A DNA stretch of 10,887 nucleotides, taken from positions 1-10,887 of the forward strand of contig DAIDKG010000270.1 of the NCBI GenBank assembly GCA_027450125.1, in the 5' to 3' direction. Source of the stretch: Bordetella sp. Lineage in GTDB: Bacteria > Pseudomonadota > Gammaproteobacteria > Burkholderiales > Burkholderiaceae_B. A program made the position numbers and the translations under genes. Below are positions 1-7,760 of the stretch, piece after piece; the stretch's first letter is position 1; every line of letters starts with the position of its first letter. The notes under the pieces are model-generated. The model did no database searches. It was given only the letters and a program-made list of their open reading frames with translations, and was not told the origin of the DNA.

Positions 1-1389
<1,389 letters not shown>

Positions 1390-1390
<1 letters not shown>

Positions 1391-1590
1391 TGCAGATCAC
1401 CGTCAATGGCGCTGCGCGCGAACTGCCGGCCGGCCTGACCGTAGCCGGCCTGATCGAACTGCTGGGTTATGCGGGCAAGCGCGTTGCCGTGGAGCGCAAC
1501 GGCGAGATCGTGCCCAAGAGCCGCCACGCGGACACGTCCCTGCAGGAAGGCGACCAGATCGAGATCGTGGTGGCCGTCGGCGGCGGCTGA
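1390..1590 (+). CDS. thiS: sulfur carrier protein ThiS
   Basis: This 66-residue protein has a ubiquitin-like (beta-grasp) fold pattern and ends in Gly-Gly-Gly. The terminal Gly-Gly of ThiS is adenylylated by ThiF and converted to a thiocarboxylate that donates sulfur to ThiG when the thiamine thiazole ring is made. Recognisable features are the N-terminal MQITVNGAARELPAG strand-turn, the AVERNGEIVPKS segment near residues 33-44 and the GDQIEIVVAVGGG end. The ATG shares a base with the pip stop and there is no clear independent ribosome site, so translation probably depends on pip. No thiG, thiF, thiO or thiE is visible. MoaD is the main alternative, but the short length and the NG-x-IVP segment favour ThiS. 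Confidence 0.92.
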
Positions 1591-1625
1591 TCCGGCATGG
1601 CCGGGATCGTGCGCCCGCCGTGAAG

Positions 1626-1649
1626 CGCCGATCGGCGCATCGATCGGCG
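1626..1649. terminator. 8-bp perfect hairpin between convergent thiS and ffh
   Basis: CGCCGATC (1626-1633) is followed by an 8-base loop and its exact complement GATCGGCG (1642-1649). The loop-side sequence also makes a competing 14-base palindrome, GCGCCGATCGGCGC (1625-1638). It sits in the 69-base spacer between the thiS stop and the ffh stop, where a shared terminator would be expected. There is no T-run on either strand, so it is not a canonical intrinsic terminator; a role in termination or 3'-end protection is inferred from position. Confidence 0.4.
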
Positions 1650-1659
1650 GCCGGACACG

Positions 1660-3066
1660 TCAGCGCCCGCCGAAGCGCCCCATGCCCTTCATGGCGCCCA
1701 TGGCGCGCATCATCTTGCCCATGCCGCCCTTTTTCATCATCTTCATCATGCCCTGCATCTGCTCGAACTGATTGAGCAGCTTGTTGACCTCCTGCACCGG
1801 CACGCCGGCGCCCGAGGCGATGCGGCGCTTGCGCGAGGCCTTGATGAGTTCGGGCTTGGCGCGTTCGCCCGGGGTCATGGAATTGAGGATGCCCTCGGTG
1901 CGGCGCATCTGCTTCTCGGCCTGGCCGCCCTGCAGCTGGCCCGCCGCCTGCTGGAATTGCGCCGGCAGCTTCTCGAGCATCGAGCTCATGTCGCCCATTT
2001 TCTTGACCTGGGCGATCTGGTCGCGGAAATCGTTGAGGTCGAACTTGTTGCCCGACTTGATCTTGGCCGCGAGCTTCTGCGCCTCAGCGATGTCGATGTT
2101 CTTCTGCGCCTGCTCCACCAGCGACACGATGTCGCCCATGCCCAGCACGCGCTGCGCCATGCGGTCGGGATGGAAGGGCTCCAGGCCGTCGAGCTTTTCG
2201 GACACGCCCACGAACTTGAGCGGCTTGCCGGTGACGTGCCGCACCGACAGGGCCGCGCCGCCGCGCGCGTCGCCGTCCAGCTTGGTGAGCACCACGCCCG
2301 TCAGCGGCAGCGCATCGGCGAAGGCGCGCGCAGTGTTGACCGCGTCCTGGCCCTGCATGGCGTCCACCACGAACAGGGTCTCGATGGGACGGACCAGATC
2401 GTGCAGCGCGCGGATCTCGCGCATCATCGCCTCGTCGATGCCCAGGCGGCCTGCCGTATCCAGGATGAGCACGTCGTAGTGATGGCGCTTGGCGTGATCC
2501 ACCGCATTGCGCGCGATGTCCTCGGGCTTCTGGCTCGGATCGGAAGGCAGGAAGTCCACTCCCGCCTGCGCCGCCACGGCCTTGAGCTGGTCGATGGCGG
2601 CCGGCCGGTAGACGTCGGCGCTCACCACCAGGACTTTCTTCTTGCCGGTAGGCCGCCCGTTGCTGGTGTGTCCGCCTTCGGCCAGCCAGCGGGCCAGCTT
2701 GCCGGTGGTGGTGGTCTTGCCCGCGCCCTGCAGGCCGGCCATGAGGATGACGGCCGGCGGCTGCATGGCCAGGGAAAGCTCGGCCGCGGCCGGGCCGAGA
2801 TCGGCGCCCATCAGGCCGGCCAGTTCCTTGTGCACCACGCCCACCAGGGCCTGGCCGGGCGTCAGGCTGCCCACCACCTCCTCGCCCAGCGCTTTTTCCT
2901 TCACGCTGGCCACGAAATCGCGCACCACCGGCAGGGATACATCGGCCTCCAGCAGGGCCATGCGCACTTCGCGCAGCATCTCCTGCGTGTTGGCTTCGGT
3001 CAGGCGCGCTTCGCCGCGCAGCGTCTTGACGACGCGCGAAAGTCGTTGAGTCAGGTTATCGAGCAT
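1660..3066 (-). CDS. ffh: signal recognition particle protein Ffh (SRP54 GTPase)
   Basis: The 468-residue protein binds 4.5S RNA and signal sequences of nascent inner-membrane proteins and delivers ribosomes to FtsY. An N-terminal helical domain occupies about residues 1-85. The G domain has P-loop GLQGAGKTTTTGK (111-123), DVYRPAAIDQL (151-161), DTAGR (203-207) and TKLDGDARGG (261-270). The M domain starts near 325 and carries the RNA-binding helix-turn segment SRKRRIASGAGVPVQEVN (411-428). It ends in a methionine/glycine-rich tail from 437. An extra GGHTSNGRPTG stretch (about 131-141) between the P-loop helix and the next strand is longer than in E. coli Ffh (453 residues). The start MLDNLTQRLS matches the family. 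The frame is open upstream, but that part covers the intergenic hairpin region. No clear Shine-Dalgarno precedes the ATG. ypjD is divergent, as in E. coli. Confidence 0.97.
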   Translation of the reverse strand: MLDNLTQRLSRVVKTLRGEARLTEANTQEMLREVRMALLEADVSLPVVRDFVASVKEKALGEEVVGSLTPGQALVGVVHKELAGLMGADLGPAAAELSLAMQPPAVILMAGLQGAGKTTTTGKLARWLAEGGHTSNGRPTGKKKVLVVSADVYRPAAIDQLKAVAAQAGVDFLPSDPSQKPEDIARNAVDHAKRHHYDVLILDTAGRLGIDEAMMREIRALHDLVRPIETLFVVDAMQGQDAVNTARAFADALPLTGVVLTKLDGDARGGAALSVRHVTGKPLKFVGVSEKLDGLEPFHPDRMAQRVLGMGDIVSLVEQAQKNIDIAEAQKLAAKIKSGNKFDLNDFRDQIAQVKKMGDMSSMLEKLPAQFQQAAGQLQGGQAEKQMRRTEGILNSMTPGERAKPELIKASRKRRIASGAGVPVQEVNKLLNQFEQMQGMMKMMKKGGMGKMMRAMGAMKGMGRFGGR

Positions 3067-3129
3067 GGGAAATAGAGGCGTTACGCTTACACTAGCCGGC
3101 TGAACCGGAACCTTTTTACCGCCGGGCCG

Positions 3130-3184
3130 CCCCCAGGTGAGCCGCCCCTTTCGGGGGCGGCAGGCCAAAGGCGCGGCGTGGGGG
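3130..3184 (+). promoter_or_regulatory. structured GC-rich leader ahead of ypjD
   Basis: An 8-bp all-GC hairpin, GCCGCCCC (3141-3148), loop TTTCG, GGGGCGGC (3154-3161), lies in the 127-base ffh/ypjD divergent spacer. A second possible pairing, CCCCCA (3130-3135) with TGGGGG (3179-3184), would enclose it. The TGGGGG arm is the only G-rich stretch near the expected ribosome-binding position for ypjD, nine bases before its ATG. Folding could therefore mask that site. The structure is seen directly; any regulatory role is inferred. It could instead be a dispersed intergenic repeat. Confidence 0.4.
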
Positions 3185-3193
3185 TACTTCTTT

Positions 3194-4042
3194 ATGTCGC
3201 TGGGTATTGTATTTCACGCCATCTCGGCCCTGGCCTACGCATCGATGGGCGCGGGGCACACCCGCCGCCTGCTGCGCGACGGCAATGCCGAACAGGTCGG
3301 CCAGACCGCCCGCATGTGTCTGCTCGGCTCCCTGGCTCTGCAGGCGGTGGCCCTGTACTTCAGCCTGCAGCGCGACGGCCAGCTTTTCATCGGCTGGGCC
3401 CTGGCCCTGTCGGCGGCCGTCTGGCTGGGACTGCTGGTGTACTGGATCGAGGGCTTCTTCATCCGCCTGGACGGCCTGCAGCTGCTGCTGATCCCGGCCG
3501 GCTTTCTGACCACGCTGCTGGCGGCGCTGTTCCCGCAGGGCTTCATCGTGCCGCATGCCGGCAACGCCTGGCTGCGCGCCCATCTGGTCATTTCGCTGGC
3601 CGCCTACGGCCTGATCACCATCGCCGCGCTGCAGTCCATGCTCATGTCGCTGCTCGACCGCCACCTGCGCCAGCACGAAGCGGCGGACGCGCGGCGCGGC
3701 CTGATCGCCCTGGTGCTGGACGCGCAGCCTCCCCTGCTGGTGCAGGAAAGGCTGCTGTTCAGGCTGATCGGCGTGGGCTTCGCCGTGCTGACGCTGGCAA
3801 TGATCACCGGTTCCGTCGCATCGATGGAACTGATACACCGCGTCCTGCCCTTCGACCACAAGACCGTGTTCACGGTGCTTTCGTGGATCACGTTCGGCGG
3901 CCTGCTGGCGGGCCGGCACCTGCACGGCTGGCGCGGCCGCATGGCGCTGCGCTGGACGCTGACCGGCTTCGTGTTCCTGATCCTGGCCTACACGGGCAGC
4001 CGGTTCGTGCTCGAAGTCATCCTGCATCGAGGCTTGCAATGA
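3194..4042 (+). CDS. ypjD: YpjD-type inner-membrane protein, CcsA/cytochrome c assembly-like
   Basis: This 282-residue polytopic membrane protein has about eight hydrophobic segments (roughly residues 2-20, 41-57, 66-87, 96-114, 129-152, 188-210, 223-241 and 250-270). It belongs to the CcsA/CcmF-like 'cytochrome c assembly' superfamily. Evidence is the RAHLVISLAAYGL segment (128-140), DHKTVFTVLSW (221-231), the HGWRGRMALRW stretch (244-254) and the C-terminal ILAYTGSR (263-270), which resembles the E. coli YpjD tail. The tryptophan-rich WGxxWxWD haem-handling motif of true CcsA/CcmC/CcmF is absent, so a role in cytochrome c maturation should not be assumed. E. coli ypjD is also next to ffh, which supports the orthology. 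Start choice is open: ATG 3194 has only a G-rich site, and an in-frame GTG at 3137 falls in the hairpin region. PP0621 and ampD follow on the same strand. Confidence 0.85.
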   Translation: MSLGIVFHAISALAYASMGAGHTRRLLRDGNAEQVGQTARMCLLGSLALQAVALYFSLQRDGQLFIGWALALSAAVWLGLLVYWIEGFFIRLDGLQLLLIPAGFLTTLLAALFPQGFIVPHAGNAWLRAHLVISLAAYGLITIAALQSMLMSLLDRHLRQHEAADARRGLIALVLDAQPPLLVQERLLFRLIGVGFAVLTLAMITGSVASMELIHRVLPFDHKTVFTVLSWITFGGLLAGRHLHGWRGRMALRWTLTGFVFLILAYTGSRFVLEVILHRGLQ

Positions 4043-4118
4043 GATCCCCACCCTCGCGACATCCGCTGCCTGTCACGCAGGCGTTCCACCTGCCTGAGGC
4101 GCCCCGGCGGAGACTGAA

Positions 4119-4364
4119 ATGAAATTCATCACCTGGCTGCTCATCATTCTGGCGGCGATGACCGTCTCGCGCGTGATCAATGCCCGCAACGCGGCGGCTC
4201 GCCGCGGCGTTGCCCAGCCCGGCAAGGCACCCGACCGCATCGAGTCCATGGTGAGCTGCGCCCACTGCGGCGTCTACATGCCCCGTTCGGAAGCCTTGCT
4301 GATCGGCAAGCGCACGTGGTGTTGCGAAGACCACGCGCGGCTGGGGCCGGCGTCCGAACGGTAA
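4119..4364 (+). CDS. PP0621-type small membrane-anchored Cys/His protein, function unknown
   Basis: An 81-residue protein. Residues 3-19 (FITWLLIILAAMTVSRV) form one hydrophobic helix, followed by a basic stretch (NARNAAARRG), which suggests an N-in anchor with a cytoplasmic tail. The tail has Cys47-x2-Cys50 (SCAHCGVYMP) and later Cys68-Cys69-x2-His72 (TWCCEDH), a plausible single zinc or other metal site. This layout fits the small family annotated as PP0621 in Pseudomonas and beta-proteobacteria, often next to ampD. No enzymatic function is known to me. A GGAG ribosome site (4109-4112) precedes the ATG by six bases. The 76-base gap from ypjD holds only a weak 5-bp hairpin (4068-4082), and ampD starts 16 bases after the stop, so the gene is likely co-transcribed with ampD. 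Confidence 0.83.
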   Translation: MKFITWLLIILAAMTVSRVINARNAAARRGVAQPGKAPDRIESMVSCAHCGVYMPRSEALLIGKRTWCCEDHARLGPASER

Positions 4365-4380
4365 GCCTGAAGGAAACGGC

Positions 4381-4992
4381 ATGCAGACCCTCGCCCTGGA
4401 TCGCCATGGCTGGCTGCGGCCCGGCCTGGCGCGGCCCGGCCTCTCGCGGCCCGGCCCTTCCGTGCAGTGCCTGCCTTCGCCCAACGCGGATGCGCGCCCG
4501 CCGGGCGTCGCGGTGTCGCTGCTGGTCATCCATAACATCAGCCTGCCGCCCAATCGCTTCGACGGTCCCTGTGTGGCCGACCTGTTCCTGAACCGGCTCG
4601 ACTACGGCTCGCATCCCTGGCTCGAGCGACTGCGCGGACTGCGCGTCTCGGCGCACTTCTTCGTGCGCCGAGACGGCAGCGTGCTGCAATTCGTCTCGAC
4701 CGAGGACCGGGCCTGGCATGCAGGGGTGTCCCAGTTCCGGGGCCGCGAGCGCTGCAACGACTTTTCCATCGGCATCGAAGTCGAGGGCGCGGACACCGTG
4801 CCTTACGACGACCGGCAATACGAGACCCTGTCGCGGCTGGCGCCCCTGCTGCGCAGCCGCTACCCCCTGGCCCACGTGCGCGGTCACGAGCACATCGCCC
4901 CCGGCCGCAAGACCGACCCCGGCCCGGCCTTCGACTGGCAGCGCTTCGGCCATGAAAGCGGCTATGCTCGCCGCTCAATGCCGCCGTTCTGA
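4381..4992 (+). CDS. ampD: 1,6-anhydro-N-acetylmuramyl-L-alanine amidase AmpD
   Basis: A 203-residue zinc amidase of the amidase_2 fold that cuts the lactyl-amide bond between anhydroMurNAc and the stem peptide during muropeptide recycling in the cytoplasm. In bacteria with AmpR/AmpC its loss derepresses beta-lactamase. By comparison with Citrobacter AmpD, the zinc ligands are His51 (VIHNIS), His169 (GHEHIAPG) and Asp179, with catalytic Lys177 in GRKTDPG. A conserved Glu lies in SIGIEVEG (129-136). SAHFFVRRDG (90-99) and WHAG (112-115) are further AmpD motifs. No signal peptide is seen, as expected for AmpD rather than periplasmic AmpDh enzymes. Residues 13-27 are a repeated RPGLA/RPGLS/RPGPS pentapeptide not typical of the family. 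An AAGGAA ribosome site (4370-4375) supports ATG 4381. The terminal residues after about 190 are poorly constrained. Confidence 0.95.
   Translation: MQTLALDRHGWLRPGLARPGLSRPGPSVQCLPSPNADARPPGVAVSLLVIHNISLPPNRFDGPCVADLFLNRLDYGSHPWLERLRGLRVSAHFFVRRDGSVLQFVSTEDRAWHAGVSQFRGRERCNDFSIGIEVEGADTVPYDDRQYETLSRLAPLLRSRYPLAHVRGHEHIAPGRKTDPGPAFDWQRFGHESGYARRSMPPF
4416..4460 (+). repeat. three 15-base tandem units in the ampD 5' region
   Basis: Units GCGGCCCGGCCTGGC (4416-4430), GCGGCCCGGCCTCTC (4431-4445) and GCGGCCCGGCCCTTC (4446-4460) share their first 11 bases exactly and differ only in the tail. The period is a multiple of three, so copy-number change would add or remove five residues without shifting the frame. 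They encode RPGLA, RPGLS and RPGPS between the N-terminal strand and the catalytic core of AmpD. Confidence 0.85.
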
Positions 4993-5034
4993 AATCCGGC
5001 CGCCGCCCGCCGCGGCCAAACATCGGGAATCATC

Positions 5035-5655
5035 ATGCTGAAAATCTGGGGCCGCCTGAGTTCGGTCAATGTGCAGAAAGTAATGTGGGCAGTACGCGAG
5101 CTGGCGCTGCCGCACGAACGCATCGAGGCCGGCGGCCAGTTCGGCGTGGTCGGCACCGCCGACTACCTGCGCATGAATCCCAACGGCCAGGTGCCGGCCA
5201 TCGACGACGGCGGCTTCGTGCTGTGGGAATCGAACGCCATCGTCCGCTACCTGGCATCGCGCTACGGCGAAGGCACGCTGTGGCCTGCCGACCCGTGCGC
5301 GCGCGCCGACGTCGACCGCTGGATGGACTGGCAGGCCACCGAGTGGCAGCCGACCATGATGCATGCCTTTCTGGGCCTGGTGCGCACTCCCGAGGAGAAG
5401 CGCGACCATGCCGCCATCGCGGCATCGACCGCCAAGGCCAACGCCAAGGCGCTGATCCTGGAACAGACCCTGCAGGACAGGGAATTCGTGGGCGGCGCGC
5501 AGATGACGATGGGCGACATCGTGCTGGGCTGCGCGGCGCATCGCTGGCTGGGCATTCCGATGGAACGCCCGGCCACGCCGGCCTTGGCGGCCTGGTACCG
5601 GCGCCTGATGATGCGGCCTGCGGTTCAGGGCGTCCTGACGCTGCCGCTCAAGTGA
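5035..5655 (+). CDS. glutathione S-transferase family protein
   Basis: A 206-residue cytosolic GST. The N-terminal thioredoxin-like domain (about 1-80) has the active-site segment WGRLSSVNVQKV with Ser9/Ser10 and Asn12. It also has the NPNGQVPAI loop with the cis-proline (Pro54) and the WESNAIVRYLA glutathione-binding segment (64-74). The all-helical C-terminal domain carries the N-capping box TMGDIVLG (158-165), a conserved folding signal of GSTs. The SSVNVQKV form resembles beta/theta-like bacterial GSTs, but the electrophile substrate cannot be inferred. GGGAA (5025-5029) lies five bases before the ATG. The gene starts 42 bases after ampD on the same strand but shows no functional link to it. 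Confidence 0.92.
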   Translation: MLKIWGRLSSVNVQKVMWAVRELALPHERIEAGGQFGVVGTADYLRMNPNGQVPAIDDGGFVLWESNAIVRYLASRYGEGTLWPADPCARADVDRWMDWQATEWQPTMMHAFLGLVRTPEEKRDHAAIAASTAKANAKALILEQTLQDREFVGGAQMTMGDIVLGCAAHRWLGIPMERPATPALAAWYRRLMMRPAVQGVLTLPLK

Positions 5656-5672
5656 GATCCACCCAGGCGCGG

Positions 5673-5707
5673 CGGGCCGCCACTGCGCCAGGCGCCAGGG
5701 CGGCCTG
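5673..5707. terminator. 9-bp stem between convergent GST and MFS genes
   Basis: Bases 5673-5681 (CGGGCCGCC) can pair with 5699-5707 (GGCGGCCTG), with one G-U pair and a 17-base loop that itself contains the palindrome GGCGCC. It fills the 57-base gap between two convergent stop codons, so a shared bidirectional terminator is likely from position. No T-run follows on either strand. Confidence 0.35.
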
Positions 5708-5712
5708 AGCGA

Positions 5713-7056
5713 TCAGTCGGGCAGATCGTGATCCTTGGTCTCGGGCAGGAACCACGGCAGGATCATGCCCAGCACGTACACCGAACCGAAGATCAGCGCG
5801 GCCTGGGAAACCCCGCCGAAGGACTTGATCAGCGTACCCGACAGGATGGGAAAGAACCAGGCGATCAGCCGCGCCGAGTTGAAGACGAAGCTGACCGCGG
5901 TGGAGCGCACCGACGAGGTGAACAGCTCGGCCGGGTAGATGGCCAGCCAGCCGAAGGCGCAGCCCAGGGTGAAGAAGCCGTTGATGGGCGCCACCACCTG
6001 CATGCCCTGCACCGTGTCGACCCAGGCATAGACCAGTATCGTGGTCAGCAGCGAGCCGGCGAAGGTCAGGAAGAGAAACCAGCGGCGGCCCACCGCGTCG
6101 ATGATGAACCCCGAGGCCAGATAGGCCAGGATCGCGCCGATGGTGTAGGTAATGTTGACCGAGGAGACCCAGCCCTGGACGTTGGCCACGTGGCTGGCGA
6201 CGGCGATCGAGGCAGTGTAGGCGGGCAACCAGCTGGATACCGCCCACCAGCCCACGATGGTGACGATGGAAAGCACCGTGGCCAGCACGATGCGGCGCGC
6301 GGCTTCGCGCTCGGTGAATATCTGCTTCAGGGTCAGGGGCCGCTTGCCGGAGGCTTTCTGCGCCAGGCCGACCTCGGTCGCGCCCCAGCGCCGGTTGCGC
6401 ACGGCCTCGATCCACTTCTCGGATTCGTCTACGCCGCGGCGCAGATAGAGCACGAAGAAAGCCGGCAGCGCGCCCACGACGAACATCACGCGCCAGTTGT
6501 CCGCGCCGAAGGGATCGAACTTGCCCAGGAAATACCAGATCACCGCGGCGATCAGCGTGCCCCAGCCGAAGCCGGACTGCAGGAAGCCCGCGCCCTTGGC
6601 GCGCGCTTCCTTGGGCCAGGTCTCGGCGATCAGGGCGATGCCCGTGCTCCATTCGCTGCCCATGGCCAGTCGGGTCAGAAAGCGCAGCGCGCTCAGTTGC
6701 CACACGTTCTGCGACAGCGCCGTGAAGCCCGTGAGCACGGCGTATAGAAACACCGACCACATCATCATGCGCTTGCGGCCGATGTAGTCGGCCATGGTTC
6801 CGCCGATCAGCCCGCCTATGCCCCAGCCGAGCAGCGTGATGCCGATCACCAGGCCGATGTAGATGGGGCGCGAAGCCGCCTGCGCGGGCGTGAGCACCGA
6901 GTGCATGAGCGCAGGCAGGATGACGATCAGGGCCAGCGCCTCGTAGCCGTCGAAGATCCAGCCCAGGAAGGCGCCGTTGAGTGTGCGCCAATGCTTGGCC
7001 GTCAGGTTGGCATGCCACGACGCGGGCGATGCCTTCAGGGTGCTCTCGGGTTGCAT
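5713..7056 (-). CDS. MFS transporter, probable organic or aromatic acid:H+ symporter
   Basis: A 447-residue major facilitator superfamily permease with 12 predicted membrane helices and a central loop near 206-255. MFS motif A is clear after helix 2: GGLIGGTMADYIGRKRM (81-97). A half-copy, GFIIDAVGRR (316-325), lies in the second half. IFDGYEALAL (34-43) in helix 1, AMGSEWSTG (131-139) in helix 4 and YPAELFTSSVRSTA (374-387) are typical of permeases that move small carboxylic acids, such as the AAHS or sialate/lactate-type families. The exact substrate cannot be read. The start is supported by a strong AGGAGA ribosome site (7062-7067 on the minus strand). The gene begins 56 bases after leuD on the same strand and probably forms one operon with leuCD, which suggests it imports or exports their substrate or product. 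Confidence 0.88.
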   Translation of the reverse strand: MQPESTLKASPASWHANLTAKHWRTLNGAFLGWIFDGYEALALIVILPALMHSVLTPAQAASRPIYIGLVIGITLLGWGIGGLIGGTMADYIGRKRMMMWSVFLYAVLTGFTALSQNVWQLSALRFLTRLAMGSEWSTGIALIAETWPKEARAKGAGFLQSGFGWGTLIAAVIWYFLGKFDPFGADNWRVMFVVGALPAFFVLYLRRGVDESEKWIEAVRNRRWGATEVGLAQKASGKRPLTLKQIFTEREAARRIVLATVLSIVTIVGWWAVSSWLPAYTASIAVASHVANVQGWVSSVNITYTIGAILAYLASGFIIDAVGRRWFLFLTFAGSLLTTILVYAWVDTVQGMQVVAPINGFFTLGCAFGWLAIYPAELFTSSVRSTAVSFVFNSARLIAWFFPILSGTLIKSFGGVSQAALIFGSVYVLGMILPWFLPETKDHDLPD

Positions 7057-7112
7057 GTATATCTCCTACACGTGTTGTATTGGTTTATGTATCGAATCCG
7101 CGCGAGGCCCGG

Positions 7113-7757
7113 CTACACGCCGCGCGCGAGCCAGGGTTCCCGCTCCAGTCTCTCGCTGGCAAACGCGTCGATCTCGGCGGCGTGCCGCAGCGTGACGCCG
7201 ATCTCGTCCAGCCCCTCAAGCAGCATGGCTTTGCTGAAGGCCGATATGTCGAAGGCGTGGCGCCTGCCGTCCGGCTCGACAACGGCCTGGCCCGGCAAGT
7301 CGACGGTCAGCCTGTAGCCCGCAGTGGCCTGCACGGCCTCGAACAGCGCGTCCACCACGTCTTGCGGCAGGACGACGGGCAGCACGCCGTTCTTGAGGCA
7401 GTTGGCATGGAAAATTTCGGCGAAACCGGGCGCGACCAGCGCGCGGATGCCCCATTCGGCCAACGCCCAGACGGCATGTTCGCGGCTGGAGCCGCAGCCG
7501 AAGTTGGCGCGTCCCAGGAGGATGCCGGCGCCCTGGTAGCGCGGCTGGTTGAGTGCGAAGCCCGGAACGAGGCGCCGCCCCGCGCAGTCGTCGCCGGGTT
7601 CGGCCGGATCGAGATAGCGCCATTCGTCGAACAGATAGGGACCGAATCCGGTACGGCCTATCATTTTCATGTACTGCTTGGGCAGGATGGCATCGGTATC
7701 GACATTGGCCCGATCGATGGGTACGACCCGGCTTTCCAGGGTGGTGAACGCCTGCAT
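7113..7757 (-). CDS. leuD: 3-isopropylmalate dehydratase small subunit LeuD (possibly a paralogue)
   Basis: A 214-residue swivelling-domain subunit that pairs with LeuC to form an aconitase-type hydro-lyase. In leucine synthesis the pair interconverts 2- and 3-isopropylmalate. It aligns well by eye with E. coli Leu[19 protein letters not shown] (11-28), [15 protein letters not shown] (36-50), and the hallmark [15 protein letters not shown] (85-99). [15 protein letters not shown] (114-128) follows. The GFG-LF-WR loop is of the ordinary bacterial isopropylmalate type, which favours that substrate, but LeuCD-type enzymes also include maleate and citraconate hydratases. The ATG lies three bases after the leuC stop with only a weak ribosome site, so translation is probably coupled to leuC. 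Confidence 0.93.
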   Translation of the reverse strand: MQAFTTLESRVVPIDRANVDTDAILPKQYMKMIGRTGFGPYLFDEWRYLDPAEPGDDCAGRRLVPGFALNQPRYQGAGILLGRANFGCGSSREHAVWALAEWGIRALVAPGFAEIFHANCLKNGVLPVVLPQDVVDALFEAVQATAGYRLTVDLPGQAVVEPDGRRHAFDISAFSKAMLLEGLDEIGVTLRHAAEIDAFASERLEREPWLARGV

Positions 7758-7760
7758 GGT

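Noticed and set aside
1957..3075. A 372-codon open frame on the + strand opposite ffh.
   Set aside because: His/Arg/Gln-rich shadow composition; ffh is unambiguous on the other strand.
3116..4051. A 311-codon open frame on the minus strand opposite ypjD.
   Set aside because: Gln/His-rich composition mirrors hydrophobic codons of the true gene; no family resemblance and no ribosome site.
4068..4082. GCCTG-N5-CAGGC hairpin between ypjD and the PP0621-type gene, considered as a terminator.
   Set aside because: Only a 5-bp stem with no T-run, and the genes on both sides are on the same strand and closely spaced.
5728..6747. A 339-codon open frame on the + strand opposite the MFS gene.
   Set aside because: Hydrophilic, low-complexity shadow of a membrane-protein gene that has clear MFS motifs.
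7068..7075. ACACGTGT palindrome in the leuD-MFS gap, considered as an operator.
   Set aside because: Only eight bases, single copy, no extension of symmetry into the flanks; it simply precedes the strong MFS ribosome site.
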